Shown here piece after piece: positions 33,797 to 42,194 of a DNA stretch of 64,000 nt. The stretch's first letter is position 1. Each line of letters begins with the position of its first letter. The stretch comes from Paenibacillus polysaccharolyticus (GTDB taxonomy: Bacteria; Bacillota; Bacilli; Paenibacillales; Paenibacillaceae), in NCBI RefSeq assembly GCF_900102085.1, contig NZ_FMVM01000011.1, positions 62,001-126,000 of the forward strand. The letters run 5' to 3'. The position numbers were made by a program, and so were the translations under genes. The notes beneath the pieces are model-generated. The model was not told the origin of the DNA. It searched no databases and was given only the letters and a program-made list of their open reading frames with translations.

Positions 33797-35571
33797 AAAC
33801 GAGAGGGATCGTATTTAAGCTTTTTGCTGCCAATCTTGTATTTTATATCGTTTTCTTTGCAACGGTTGTGGCAGGACATTTCTGGTTCTTTGAACGATTC
33901 TATCAGCATGAGCGAGCCAGTGATTTGGGTAAAAAGCTAGCATCCTTCGCTATGGACTATGCCCGGCATAAATGGCCTGAGGAGAAAACACCCATGGTGA
34001 TGGGCAGTTTCATCACACAAAATCATGTGCAAATGGCGATTCTAAATAAAGAGGGTGAGGTTCGCTACGATAACCCGTTTCGAATTCAACTGAACAAGGA
34101 TAAGGGACAATCGCTACCTGTGGCAGTTTCCTTTTTCCCGGACATCTCGGCTCTGACTTCGTATGGTTTGCAGCCTGGTGATCATGTGACGGTGCAAGGT
34201 GCTTATTACATGGAGCAGGGAAACGCGCTGTTCTCGCCTTATGTCATTCGTAAAGAGGGGTCACCCGCGGTTGGGGTGCTTCCTCACAACGCCGATCGGG
34301 AAGGCGTCATAGAGATTAGTGGCACCGTAAACTCGGTATTGTTGCCTGCGCCGGGTCAGTGGAATAACAGGGAAGGTATTATGGCGGCTGCGCTACGCGT
34401 GTGGTTTCCTTTACCGGAAGTAGAGCGGGAGCAGCTGGATCGGGGCGAAGCATTTCATACCGAATGGAAGGAACCGGTGAGCGGTGTGCATAATCTGGTG
34501 TTTGTGCAACCGATTGTTCGTGATGGTAAGGTCGTGGAGTATCTGTTTGCTCTAACGCCCTTGACGCAGCTTGGGGAGGCATTTGGCGCGCTGGAGGTGT
34601 ATTATGCCTTTTTCAGTATTGCCGGAGGGCTACTGCTGATGGTGGTTCTGTCCTTTTTCTTCTCCAAAATCGTTTCACGTCCGTTATTACAATTGAATCG
34701 TGATGCGGCTCGCATGGCAAAGCTTGATTTCACGACCATGGCCCCGATTCGGAGTAAAGATGAGCTGGGTAGTCTGTCCGAAAGTCTCGTCAGTCTTTCT
34801 TCCAATCTGGATCGTACGCTGAAGGAGCTTCAACTCACGAACGAGAAACTGGTTCTGGAGATGGAATATAAAAGCCGGATGGAGCAGTTGCAGAAACGTT
34901 TTGTGTCGGATGCTTCGCATGAATTAAAAACACCCATCAGTGTGGTGAAGGGATATGCGGAAGGACTTCTGGATCAGATCGCCGAAAATAAACGTGAGCG
35001 TTATATTCGTACCATTTTGCGAGAAGCCGATCGGATGGAAAAGCTGGTGCTCGATATGTTGGAATTGACCCGGCTAGAGGCTGGCGCGGTGAAGCTACGT
35101 ATGGAATCGTTTACGGCGGATCAACTTGTAGCTGAATGTGTGGAGAAGATGAGACAACTCGCCAAGGCTAAGCAGATGAAGTTCGAGGTGCAGGGTGACC
35201 GCAATGTACATGTCTGGGCAGATGCCGAGAAGATGCAGCAGGTCTTGCTGAATTATGTGAGTAATGCGATTCGAAACGGGAATGAAGGAAGTAGCATACG
35301 GATAGATATGCAGCATGATCGTGAGCATGAACAAGTATATATTTCTGTAGAAAATGAAGGGCCGTCCATTGCAGAGCATGAGCTGACACGGATATGGGAT
35401 CGGTTCTACCGCGAAGAGGATGCGCGCAGTCGTCAAGCCGGTGGAACCGGGCTGGGGTTATCTATCGTGAAGGAGATTATCCAACTGCATCAGCAGTCCT
35501 ATGGTGTAGCGAATACGCCGAATGGCGTAAAATTTTATTTTACGTTGCAAAGCTCGTCGGAAGATGAGTGA
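33793..35571 (+). CDS. Sensor histidine kinase with large external domain
   Basis: A 592-residue kinase: membrane segment about 10-30, an external sensing region of about 240 residues, a second segment about 270-292, HAMP, HisKA with His376 (SDASHELKTP) and HATPase_c with DADAEK-like N box, VENEGPS and GGTGLGLSIVKEI. The external domain is larger than in most OmpR-linked kinases and has no fold I recognise. Partner is the regulator just upstream. The signal may concern iron or siderophore, judging only by position. Confidence 0.92.
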   Translation: MKTRGIVFKLFAANLVFYIVFFATVVAGHFWFFERFYQHERASDLGKKLASFAMDYARHKWPEEKTPMVMGSFITQNHVQMAILNKEGEVRYDNPFRIQLNKDKGQSLPVAVSFFPDISALTSYGLQPGDHVTVQGAYYMEQGNALFSPYVIRKEGSPAVGVLPHNADREGVIEISGTVNSVLLPAPGQWNNREGIMAAALRVWFPLPEVEREQLDRGEAFHTEWKEPVSGVHNLVFVQPIVRDGKVVEYLFALTPLTQLGEAFGALEVYYAFFSIAGGLLLMVVLSFFFSKIVSRPLLQLNRDAARMAKLDFTTMAPIRSKDELGSLSESLVSLSSNLDRTLKELQLTNEKLVLEMEYKSRMEQLQKRFVSDASHELKTPISVVKGYAEGLLDQIAENKRERYIRTILREADRMEKLVLDMLELTRLEAGAVKLRMESFTADQLVAECVEKMRQLAKAKQMKFEVQGDRNVHVWADAEKMQQVLLNYVSNAIRNGNEGSSIRIDMQHDREHEQVYISVENEGPSIAEHELTRIWDRFYREEDARSRQAGGTGLGLSIVKEIIQLHQQSYGVANTPNGVKFYFTLQSSSEDE

Positions 35572-35659
35572 TTGTTCCTGAACGTACTGGTCGATGATCG
35601 GATTTCTGTGGCTGGAGTACTGTTGAAATAAAAGGGATCGTGGAAATGTTTATCAGCTT

Positions 35660-35697
35660 ATAAGAAGAGGGCCTTGGCTTAAAGCCAGGGCTCTTGT
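35660..35697 (+). terminator. Terminator after the kinase gene
   Basis: AAGAGGGCCTTGGCTT pairs with AAAGCCAGGGCTCTT (minor mismatches) and is followed by a weak T stretch. Confidence 0.65.
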
Positions 35698-35774
35698 CAT
35701 TTTAATTAATATTTCATGAAAAGAATCTATAGGCACGTTTACCGGGTGTCGCTACGACTTAAGTAGTACTCCAG

Positions 35775-35993
35775 CTCTGAAATGAGAGTGTCAGAATTCT
35801 AACGATCCCCACGAAGCTTATTTACTCTGATATGAGGGTGTCCAAACTCTAACGATCTCCAGGAAGCTTATTTCATCCAGAAACATAAAAAATATACTGT
35901 ATTGACGCAAAATCAGCTAAATAGCGTCTCTGGTGATCGTTAGAAAATTAAAAGCAGCGAAACAGGCCGAATAAGGCTTCTGGTGATCGTTAG
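35775..35993. repeat. Four 25-bp repeat cores with 50-bp phase, two direct then two inverted
   Basis: Cores lie at 35799-35823 and 35849-35873 (CTAACGATC..CCA..GAAGCTTATTT) and, inverted, at 35919-35943 and 35969-35993 (..TGGTGATCGTTAG). Each pair is spaced by exactly 50 bases, and the two pairs face each other around about 45 bases. The sequences between cores differ. It fills the 527-bp gap between the kinase and the next gene. No coding frame. Confidence 0.75.
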
Positions 35994-36098
35994 CGTTTTA
36001 GTTGAGTAAGGATACAATGAAAATGAACATCGTTCCGTTCAACAATACAAACAGTCAATGCTGGTGAATCAATGATGTATTACGGAGGAGGAAGTGTA

Positions 36099-36941
36099 AT
36101 GACGAGCAATTATAAGATTCCTGAATTGTTGCAAGACATCATGGATTGGGAGCAGGAAATCAAGCATGAAGTATCTTATCTGGAGACACCGACGGGTTAT
36201 TTTCTACAATTCGATCCTAATGATCATGGGGGTTATTTGAGTTCTCCTGCGGATGCGATCGTATTTGCCAATACAGGCATGGGTGGCATTCATTATTCAT
36301 TTTTGACGGATTTTGGATATGCTTCTGATCTGAGTTTAGCACCTGTAATTCGTGTAGACCCAATGGATTCTGGTAACTATGCGAGGATTGTGGCCAGCAA
36401 TATCCGAGATTTTTTTACTCTTGCCTTTTCAGGCTATGAGGGATTGCTCCTAAATGAATTTGAATCGAAACAACAGTACCTGAACTATGTCATAGAGCAA
36501 GAGGATGATGCGCGCGAAAGTGAATACTTTGACGGGAAAAGGGATCTTGAAAAAAACAAGGCTCGGAACTTGGCTATGCAGCGATTTGATCTTCAGCCCA
36601 TCTCCGACGGATACTCATACATTCAGGAAGCACGGCAGATCAGACGTGGTGAAGTCATTATCGACACACTAGATGGCCTTGGCGTTGCGCTGGGGAAAGA
36701 TTTAGTGAGTGATTGTAAGAGAGCGGAGCCTCATCCGTGGCATGAAAAAGAAATTCCATACGATCAAAAGGAGCAATTAAAATCCTACATATCGAGCGCA
36801 GATCAGGTGGGTCTGTTTAGTTTAATCCGGGACAGTCAGGCACAAGGGTTAGATGACCCTGATGTATACCGAGCGATGAAAGATCGGCTCGTTTCATTTG
36901 GTCTGACGATGGAAGCGCGAAAGCTCATGCACTACAGGTAA
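36099..36941 (+). CDS. Hypothetical protein, possibly SUKH/SMI1-like N-terminal part
   Basis: A 280-residue soluble protein. The N-terminal half holds ADAIVFANTGMGGIHYSFLTDFG, a type of block seen in small SMI1/KNR4-like and related Bacillales proteins; the C-terminal half is helical (KEQLKSYISSADQVGLFSLIRD). ATG 36099 follows GGAGGAGGAAG; an upstream ATG at 36072 has no site. SUKH-like proteins often serve as toxin immunity proteins, but no toxin gene is near. Function unknown. Confidence 0.6.
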   Translation: MTSNYKIPELLQDIMDWEQEIKHEVSYLETPTGYFLQFDPNDHGGYLSSPADAIVFANTGMGGIHYSFLTDFGYASDLSLAPVIRVDPMDSGNYARIVASNIRDFFTLAFSGYEGLLLNEFESKQQYLNYVIEQEDDARESEYFDGKRDLEKNKARNLAMQRFDLQPISDGYSYIQEARQIRRGEVIIDTLDGLGVALGKDLVSDCKRAEPHPWHEKEIPYDQKEQLKSYISSADQVGLFSLIRDSQAQGLDDPDVYRAMKDRLVSFGLTMEARKLMHYR

Positions 36942-37042
36942 AATGTGTTGAAACCTAGACGTAATTTTATTCAACCTATAAAATGGGATTATAAAACGAA
37001 ACTAAGTTTCAATCAATGAAACTCAATAGGAGGATGAATCAA

Positions 37043-37423
37043 ATGGCCTATCATTTCAATGGCATTGATCATGTGCAGTTGGCTGCTCCTGAAGGTTGTG
37101 AGAAGGAAGCTAGAGATTTTTTTAATCAAATTTTTGGATGGACAGAAATTCCTAAGCCGGAACAGCTACAGAAACGCGGCGGTGTGTGGTTTCAATGCGG
37201 CGTCCATCAGGTTCATATCGGTGTGCAACATGATTTTGTACCCGCTTCCAAAGCACATCCTGCTTTTCATGTCCAGAACCTGGAGCAGCTGCGTGAACAC
37301 CTGCACAAGCACAGTATCCAAGTATTAGATGATGAAGCAAGAGCAGACGAGGGAGTAAGGCGTTTTTATCTGAATGATCCCTTCGGGAATCGATTGGAGT
37401 TTCTGGAATTCATTGCAGTATAA
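37043..37423 (+). CDS. VOC-family (glyoxalase-like) protein
   Basis: A 126-residue two-module vicinal-oxygen-chelate protein. It has IDHVQLAAP with a metal-type His, VHQVHIGV, HPAFHV and the closing DPFGNRLEFLEF with Glu, the usual four positions of the metal site. ATG 37043 follows AGGAGGATGAATCAA. Members act as glyoxalases, dioxygenases or fosfomycin/bleomycin resistance proteins; no context points to one. Confidence 0.85.
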   Translation: MAYHFNGIDHVQLAAPEGCEKEARDFFNQIFGWTEIPKPEQLQKRGGVWFQCGVHQVHIGVQHDFVPASKAHPAFHVQNLEQLREHLHKHSIQVLDDEARADEGVRRFYLNDPFGNRLEFLEFIAV

Positions 37424-37426
37424 ACA

Positions 37427-37470
37427 GCAAAAAACAGGGCGATCCCTTAACGGGAACCGTCCTGTTTTGC
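37427..37470. terminator. Bidirectional terminator
   Basis: GCAAAAAACAGG pairs with CCTGTTTTGC with an inner GATCCC/GGGAACC stem. It separates the VOC and the CDF exporter genes. Confidence 0.75.
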
Positions 37471-37511
37471 CTTATCCCAATAAAAGGGAGCATCCGCTAA
37501 CCTGCAACACA

Positions 37512-38495
37512 TTAATGATGGTGATGCGCATGTGCATCGGGTGCGTCACCTTTGACGGTGCAGAGGACGGAGGTATCGTGAAGATGCTTTTCAGACTCGA
37601 CCTGCAAGGTGACATGTTTGATCTCTTTGTGCTCCAGCAGATGCTCAATTTTCTGTACAAGCACCTCGGACGCATATACATCCATCGTTCCATCTACCAC
37701 GATATGGGCAGTCAGTGCGTTCAGGTTACTGGTGATCGACCAGACGTGAACATCGTGAACACCTTTGACGCCATCCACCTGCTGAATCGTCTGCACCAGA
37801 TCGTTCACATCGACGTTTGCGGGTGTGCCTTCCATGAGAATGTGCAAGGAAGATTTGGTGACATAGAATCCACTGCGTAATACCAGAACCGCGACGATGA
37901 CACTTGCCAGCGGATCAGCCCAGCCCCAGCCGAAGAACATCATGAGCAGGGCAGCAGCAATCGCACCAATCGAGCCGAGCATGTCGCTGATCACGTGAAG
38001 ATAAGCACCGCGCATGTTCAGGTTGCTCTCGGTATCGCTGCCACGCATCATAATCCAGGCGACCAGAATGTTCACGAGCAATCCGATTGTACTGATGATC
38101 AGCATGCCCATCGTTGCCACTTCGGGCGGGTGGATAAAGCGGCCAATAGCCTCGTAGAAAATATAAAGCGCAATGGCAATTAACGTCACGCCGTTTAACG
38201 TGGCTGCCAGAATTTCAAAGCGTCTGTAACCGTAGGTTTTCCCCGTATTGACGGCTTTGGCTCCATATGTGAACGCGAGCAAAGCAATACCGAGCGCGAT
38301 AGAGTCCGAGAGCATATGACCTGCATCGGAGATGAGTGCAAGACTGTTCGTAATGAATCCCCCGAAGGCTTCTACGATCATGTAGAAGGTAATGATAATG
38401 AAGGAAAAGAGCAGTACTTTTTTATTATTCGTGCTGTGCGCGTGATTGTGTCCATGATCATGTCCATGATTGTGCCCATGTTGTTGTCCTGACAT
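37512..38495 (-). CDS. czcD: Cation diffusion facilitator (zinc-type CDF exporter)
   Basis: The 327-residue protein has a His-rich N-terminus (HGHNHGHDHGHNHAH), six membrane segments, HMLSD in segment 2 and HVISD in segment 5 as the metal site, and a C-terminal cytoplasmic domain ending HAHHHH. This is the ZitB/CzcD type that exports Zn2+ (and Co2+, Cd2+) against protons. A perfect ATATGAG inverted repeat lies upstream, of the kind bound by ArsR/SmtB zinc repressors. Gene name by family only. Confidence 0.9.
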   Translation of the reverse strand: MSGQQHGHNHGHDHGHNHAHSTNNKKVLLFSFIIITFYMIVEAFGGFITNSLALISDAGHMLSDSIALGIALLAFTYGAKAVNTGKTYGYRRFEILAATLNGVTLIAIALYIFYEAIGRFIHPPEVATMGMLIISTIGLLVNILVAWIMMRGSDTESNLNMRGAYLHVISDMLGSIGAIAAALLMMFFGWGWADPLASVIVAVLVLRSGFYVTKSSLHILMEGTPANVDVNDLVQTIQQVDGVKGVHDVHVWSITSNLNALTAHIVVDGTMDVYASEVLVQKIEHLLEHKEIKHVTLQVESEKHLHDTSVLCTVKGDAPDAHAHHHH

Positions 38496-38620
38496 TGTAA
38501 TCCTCTCCTTTGGTATGATTCCCTGTTATGTATGTTGCATGATTATATCGCTTTACGTGTTGCATGTGGTTATGTTGCTGAACAATTCTGTAATCCGGTT
38601 TATCTCTCTTTAATATGAAC

Positions 38621-38640
38621 ATATGAGCAATCACTCATAT
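38621..38640. promoter_or_regulatory. Perfect inverted repeat, possible ArsR/SmtB-type operator
   Basis: ATATGAGCAATCACTCATAT has 7-base arms and a 6-base centre. It lies about 125 bases before the CDF exporter start and 177 before hssR. ArsR-family zinc sensors such as CzrA bind similar ATATGA-type repeats; the match is by eye. Confidence 0.5.
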
Positions 38641-38816
38641 ATTTTAAACTTATTATAATTTGGCCTCATAGTAGTGTCAACCAGATTTGCGAAAATATAA
38701 ACATGCATCCACACAGACAGCTGTACTGCCAACTGCACCACTTAGATGCACTGGCTAATGGATTCGTTTTTGTGCTACCATCGGGGCAGGATCACTATAG
38801 AAGGGCGGACTACGAG

Positions 38817-39494
38817 ATGAAACATCTGCTGCTAGCAGACGATGATGCGAATATTCGTGCGCTATTGCGCCATGTGATGACGAAGGAGGGATACCGGGTA
38901 CATGAAGCACAGGATGGTGTGGAGGCGGTCAAAATGATACAGGAGACACCCATCGATCTCGCGATCCTGGATGTGATGATGCCAGGCATGGACGGACTTG
39001 AACTGTGTGATTACATACGTCAGCATTACGACATTCCTATTATATTGCTGACTGCAAGGGATCAGCTGGCAGACAAGAAAGAAGGATATTTGCGGGGCAC
39101 GGATGAGTATGTGACCAAGCCGTTTGAACCTGAGGAACTGGTGTACCGGGTCAAAGCGTTATTTCGACGATATCACCGAACTTCCAGCGATATCATCCGC
39201 ATGAACCGGATTGTGATTGACCGCAACAATGTGGAAGTAAGCGATGGACAGTCGATTCTTTTTTTACCGATGAAAGAGTTTGAACTACTGTCTCAGCTTG
39301 CGCAGTTTCCGGGGCGCCTGTTCTCGCGTGATGAATTGATTCGTCTCGTCTGGGGGGCGGATTATGAAGGGGACGACCGAACGGTCGACGTACATATCAA
39401 GCGGTTGCGTGACCGCTTTGCGGACTATACCGATGATTTTGTGATTCAGACGGTGCGGGGCATTGGATACAAAATCGAGGTGAAAGCGCATTGA
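38817..39494 (+). CDS. hssR: Heme-stress response regulator HssR
   Basis: A 225-residue OmpR-type regulator. Receiver: DDD at 8-10, phospho-acceptor Asp52 in ILDVMMPGMDG, Lys in TDEYVTKPFEPEEL. Winged helix: LPMKEFELLSQLA, WGADYEGDDRTVDVHIKRLRDR, VRGIGYK. These blocks are close to staphylococcal HssR. It overlaps hssS by four bases and precedes hrtB-hrtA. When heme rises, HssS phosphorylates it and it activates the exporter. ATG 38817 follows GAAGGGCGG; the longer frame to 38703 is unlikely. Confidence 0.85.
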   Translation: MKHLLLADDDANIRALLRHVMTKEGYRVHEAQDGVEAVKMIQETPIDLAILDVMMPGMDGLELCDYIRQHYDIPIILLTARDQLADKKEGYLRGTDEYVTKPFEPEELVYRVKALFRRYHRTSSDIIRMNRIVIDRNNVEVSDGQSILFLPMKEFELLSQLAQFPGRLFSRDELIRLVWGADYEGDDRTVDVHIKRLRDRFADYTDDFVIQTVRGIGYKIEVKAH

Positions 39495-40879
39495 GATCGT
39501 TATACGTTCGCATATTTCTCATTACGGTGGCGGTGATTATCGTCAGTAGTTTGCTCGGATTCTTTTTCTCCAACATCTACTATCACGCTAAACTTAAAGA
39601 CTTTAATGATGAGAAGTTGGTTGGTATCGCCATGGACATGAAAAAGTTTGCCGAAGAGCAGCCTGAGCCGAGTACGGTACAGCGATATCTTCACAATGCA
39701 GCGGCATTAGGATACGAAATCTATGTCACCGATGGTCAAGGCGATGATCAGTTTTACGGCCGTGAATTCCGCGAAAAGGAGTTGGACAAGCAGGCTGTTC
39801 GTCTGGTTCTAAGCGGCGATGTGTATCATGGCGTGGCCGAGTTTCCGAGCCAACCGTTTATTACCGGATTTTTTGACAACCAATTAAGCAATACGGTGGG
39901 GGTTCCGCTACAGGTGGGCGATGCTCGCTATGCTATGTTCATGCGTCCCGATATTATTTTGCAATTTGGAGAACTGCGGATTTTCTTTGCGCTCATTGGG
40001 GCATTGACGGTGGGTATCAGTGTCCTGATCTTTCTGTTCAGCACGCGTTATCTGGTCAATCCGATCGAACGGCTATCCGAAGCGACAAAACGTATTGCGC
40101 AAGGCAATTATAATCTGAAATTAAATACAGCAAGGCGTGACGAGATCGGGCAACTCGCCCAGCATTTTATGACGATGAGCCGTGAATTGGAACGGGTGGA
40201 CCAGGCCCGGCAACAGTTCGTGTCCAACGTATCCCATGAGATTCAGTCACCTTTAACCTCCATTCAGGGATTTGCGCAATTGGTAGCGGATCGGGAATTA
40301 CCGGAGCAAGAACGGGCGCACTATGCATCCATTATTGAAACAGAGAGCCGGCATCTCTCGTTGCTCAGTAAACAATTGTTACTCCTGTCTTCCTTGGAAC
40401 AGGGTCATGAAGATATGACGCAAACCCAAGCTACCTTCGCGCTGAGAAGCCAATTCCGTCAGGCGGTTCAAGTGTTGCAATGGCAATTGGAGGAGAAAGA
40501 GTTATCCCTGCGCATGTCTGTACCGGAATCCATAAAGATTACAGGCAATGAAGTGTTACTGATGCAGGTTTGGATGAACTTGCTTGGCAATGCGGTGCAG
40601 CATTTGCCGAAGGGCCGTAGCATTGAGGTTCGGGCAGAGCAGTTGGATAAAGCGTGTGTCGTGTATATTCAGGATACTGGAGACGGAATTGCAGCCGAGC
40701 ATCTGCCTTTTTTGTTTGACCGTTTCTACCGGGCGGATCATGCACGTGAACGTTCATCTGGCGGGACCGGCCTGGGCCTTGCGATTGTGCAGAAAATTAT
40801 TCGTCTCCATCACGGCACCATTGAGGTGTCCAGTTCAGCTGAAGGCACGCTCTTTACCGTAACGCTTCCACAGATGTAA
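39491..40879 (+). CDS. hssS: Heme-sensing histidine kinase HssS
   Basis: A 462-residue kinase starting with TTG, overlapping hssR. Membrane segments near 5-27 and 165-187 enclose an external domain with HssS hallmarks: FYGREFREKEL, ITGFFDNQLSNTVGV and AMFMRPD. Then HAMP, HisKA with His249 (VSHEIQSPL, with Gln where most kinases have Lys or Arg) and HATPase_c with GGTGLGLAIVQKII. It senses heme-related membrane stress. The external-domain match is what separates it from general OmpR-linked kinases. Confidence 0.85.
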   Translation: MRSLYVRIFLITVAVIIVSSLLGFFFSNIYYHAKLKDFNDEKLVGIAMDMKKFAEEQPEPSTVQRYLHNAAALGYEIYVTDGQGDDQFYGREFREKELDKQAVRLVLSGDVYHGVAEFPSQPFITGFFDNQLSNTVGVPLQVGDARYAMFMRPDIILQFGELRIFFALIGALTVGISVLIFLFSTRYLVNPIERLSEATKRIAQGNYNLKLNTARRDEIGQLAQHFMTMSRELERVDQARQQFVSNVSHEIQSPLTSIQGFAQLVADRELPEQERAHYASIIETESRHLSLLSKQLLLLSSLEQGHEDMTQTQATFALRSQFRQAVQVLQWQLEEKELSLRMSVPESIKITGNEVLLMQVWMNLLGNAVQHLPKGRSIEVRAEQLDKACVVYIQDTGDGIAAEHLPFLFDRFYRADHARERSSGGTGLGLAIVQKIIRLHHGTIEVSSSAEGTLFTVTLPQM

Positions 40880-40885
40880 TGTGTT

Positions 40886-40918
40886 ATTCATTTTCCGTTC
40901 ATTTTCACCCCCTATACT
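40886..40918 (+). promoter_or_regulatory. HssR-like direct repeat and promoter before hrtB
   Basis: ATTCATTTT (40886-40894), two bases, then GTTCATTTT (40897-40905) matches the staphylococcal HssR site, two GTTCATATT units two bases apart. A TATACT -10 box lies at 40913-40918, so the repeat is in activator position. Confidence 0.7.
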
Positions 40919-40946
40919 TGGATTATCAAGAGGGAGGTCAGAGCAT

Positions 40947-42194
40947 ATGTACTTGGCTATACGGGAAATGAGATTTGCAAAAGGACGATACGCCTTGATC
41001 GCGACCATCATGGTGCTGGTTTCGTTTCTGGTGTTGTTTGTAACCGGACTTGCGCAGGGGCTGTCGTATGATAACGCGGCTTCGATTAAAAATATGGCAG
41101 CAACCCATTTTGTGCTTGAACAGGATTCGAATCATCGATTTACTCGTTCACAGGTGGGCCAGCAGGAGCTGGATGAGGCCCGTGCTGTCGTGGGACAGGA
41201 TAATGCCGAGCCGCTTGGGGTTCGAATGACTACAGTCAGCCCGGCGGACGATACCAAGAAGATCGATGTCACCCTATTCATGGTGAACCCGGGAAGCTGG
41301 TTGGCGCCAACGGTTACCGAAGGCAAAGCGATCAACGATCAGTCCGCAGGGCAGGTTGTGGTCGATCAGAAGCTGGCGAAATCCGGTGTCACGATCGGCA
41401 CGGTTCTGGTAGATCAAGCCTCGGGGACGGAGTGGACCGTTAGTGGTTTTGTGCAAAATGAATCGTTCAGTCACGCACCGGTGGTGTTTATGAATGAGCA
41501 GGAATGGCTTACATTGCAAGCTGGATCACGTACTGTGCAGGCAACATCTGCAATAGGTCGAGTAGACACCGGCACTGGCACTGGAACAAGCGCGATTGCT
41601 AAAGCGAATACTGACGCTATTGGCACTGAAAAGAGCGCTGAAGCTGTAATGGGTACATCGACTCCATCTGGTTCACTGAATGCGCCAGTTTACAATGCAA
41701 TCGCGGTCAAAGGTGCGGATGATCAAGTGAGCAAGTTGAGTTCCGCCTTACCAAAGACAGAGATCATCACCAAATCGGATGCGGTATCCGCTATTCCAGG
41801 TTACAAGGAGGAGCAGGGCTCATTATTGATGATGATTGCTTTCCTGTACGTCATCTCGGCATTTGTACTGGCGGTATTTTTCTACGTCATTACAATTCAG
41901 AAGACCAGTCAATTTGGCATTTTAAAAGCGATTGGAACACGAAACGGTTATCTCGCAGGCAGTGTGTCGCTACAGGTGTTGCTGTTGTCCATCGGTAGTC
42001 TGGTGATTAGCGTATTGCTTGTGCGGCTGTTCGAATCTGTTCTTCCAGCATCTATGCCTTTTCAATTAGGAACATCCACCCTTGCATTGACCTGTGTGTT
42101 ATTCATCCTGATGTCGATGGCGGGTTCGTTGTTCTCGGTGTGGAAGGTTACCAAAATTGATGCGCTTGATGCGATTGGGAGGACGGCAGCATGA
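40947..42194 (+). CDS. hrtB: Heme exporter permease HrtB, with insertion
   Basis: A 415-residue FtsX/MacB-type permease. The N-terminus (MYLAIREMRFAKGRYALI), IPGYKEEQ and LPASMPF blocks match HrtB. One membrane segment is near 17-38 and three are in the C-terminal 125 residues (FFYVITIQKTSQFGILKAIG between them). The external domain has an extra Thr/Ser/Ala/Gly-rich stretch of about 55 residues (191-246), not in the usual ~350-residue HrtB. ATG 40947 follows GAGGGAGGTC. Works with HrtA to remove toxic heme from the membrane. Confidence 0.85.
   Translation: MYLAIREMRFAKGRYALIATIMVLVSFLVLFVTGLAQGLSYDNAASIKNMAATHFVLEQDSNHRFTRSQVGQQELDEARAVVGQDNAEPLGVRMTTVSPADDTKKIDVTLFMVNPGSWLAPTVTEGKAINDQSAGQVVVDQKLAKSGVTIGTVLVDQASGTEWTVSGFVQNESFSHAPVVFMNEQEWLTLQAGSRTVQATSAIGRVDTGTGTGTSAIAKANTDAIGTEKSAEAVMGTSTPSGSLNAPVYNAIAVKGADDQVSKLSSALPKTEIITKSDAVSAIPGYKEEQGSLLMMIAFLYVISAFVLAVFFYVITIQKTSQFGILKAIGTRNGYLAGSVSLQVLLLSIGSLVISVLLVRLFESVLPASMPFQLGTSTLALTCVLFILMSMAGSLFSVWKVTKIDALDAIGRTAA

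Noticed and set aside
35775..35993. CRISPR-like array (repeats with variable spacers)
   Set aside because: Only four degenerate cores, two of them inverted, and no cas genes in the window. Real arrays have direct, nearly identical repeats.
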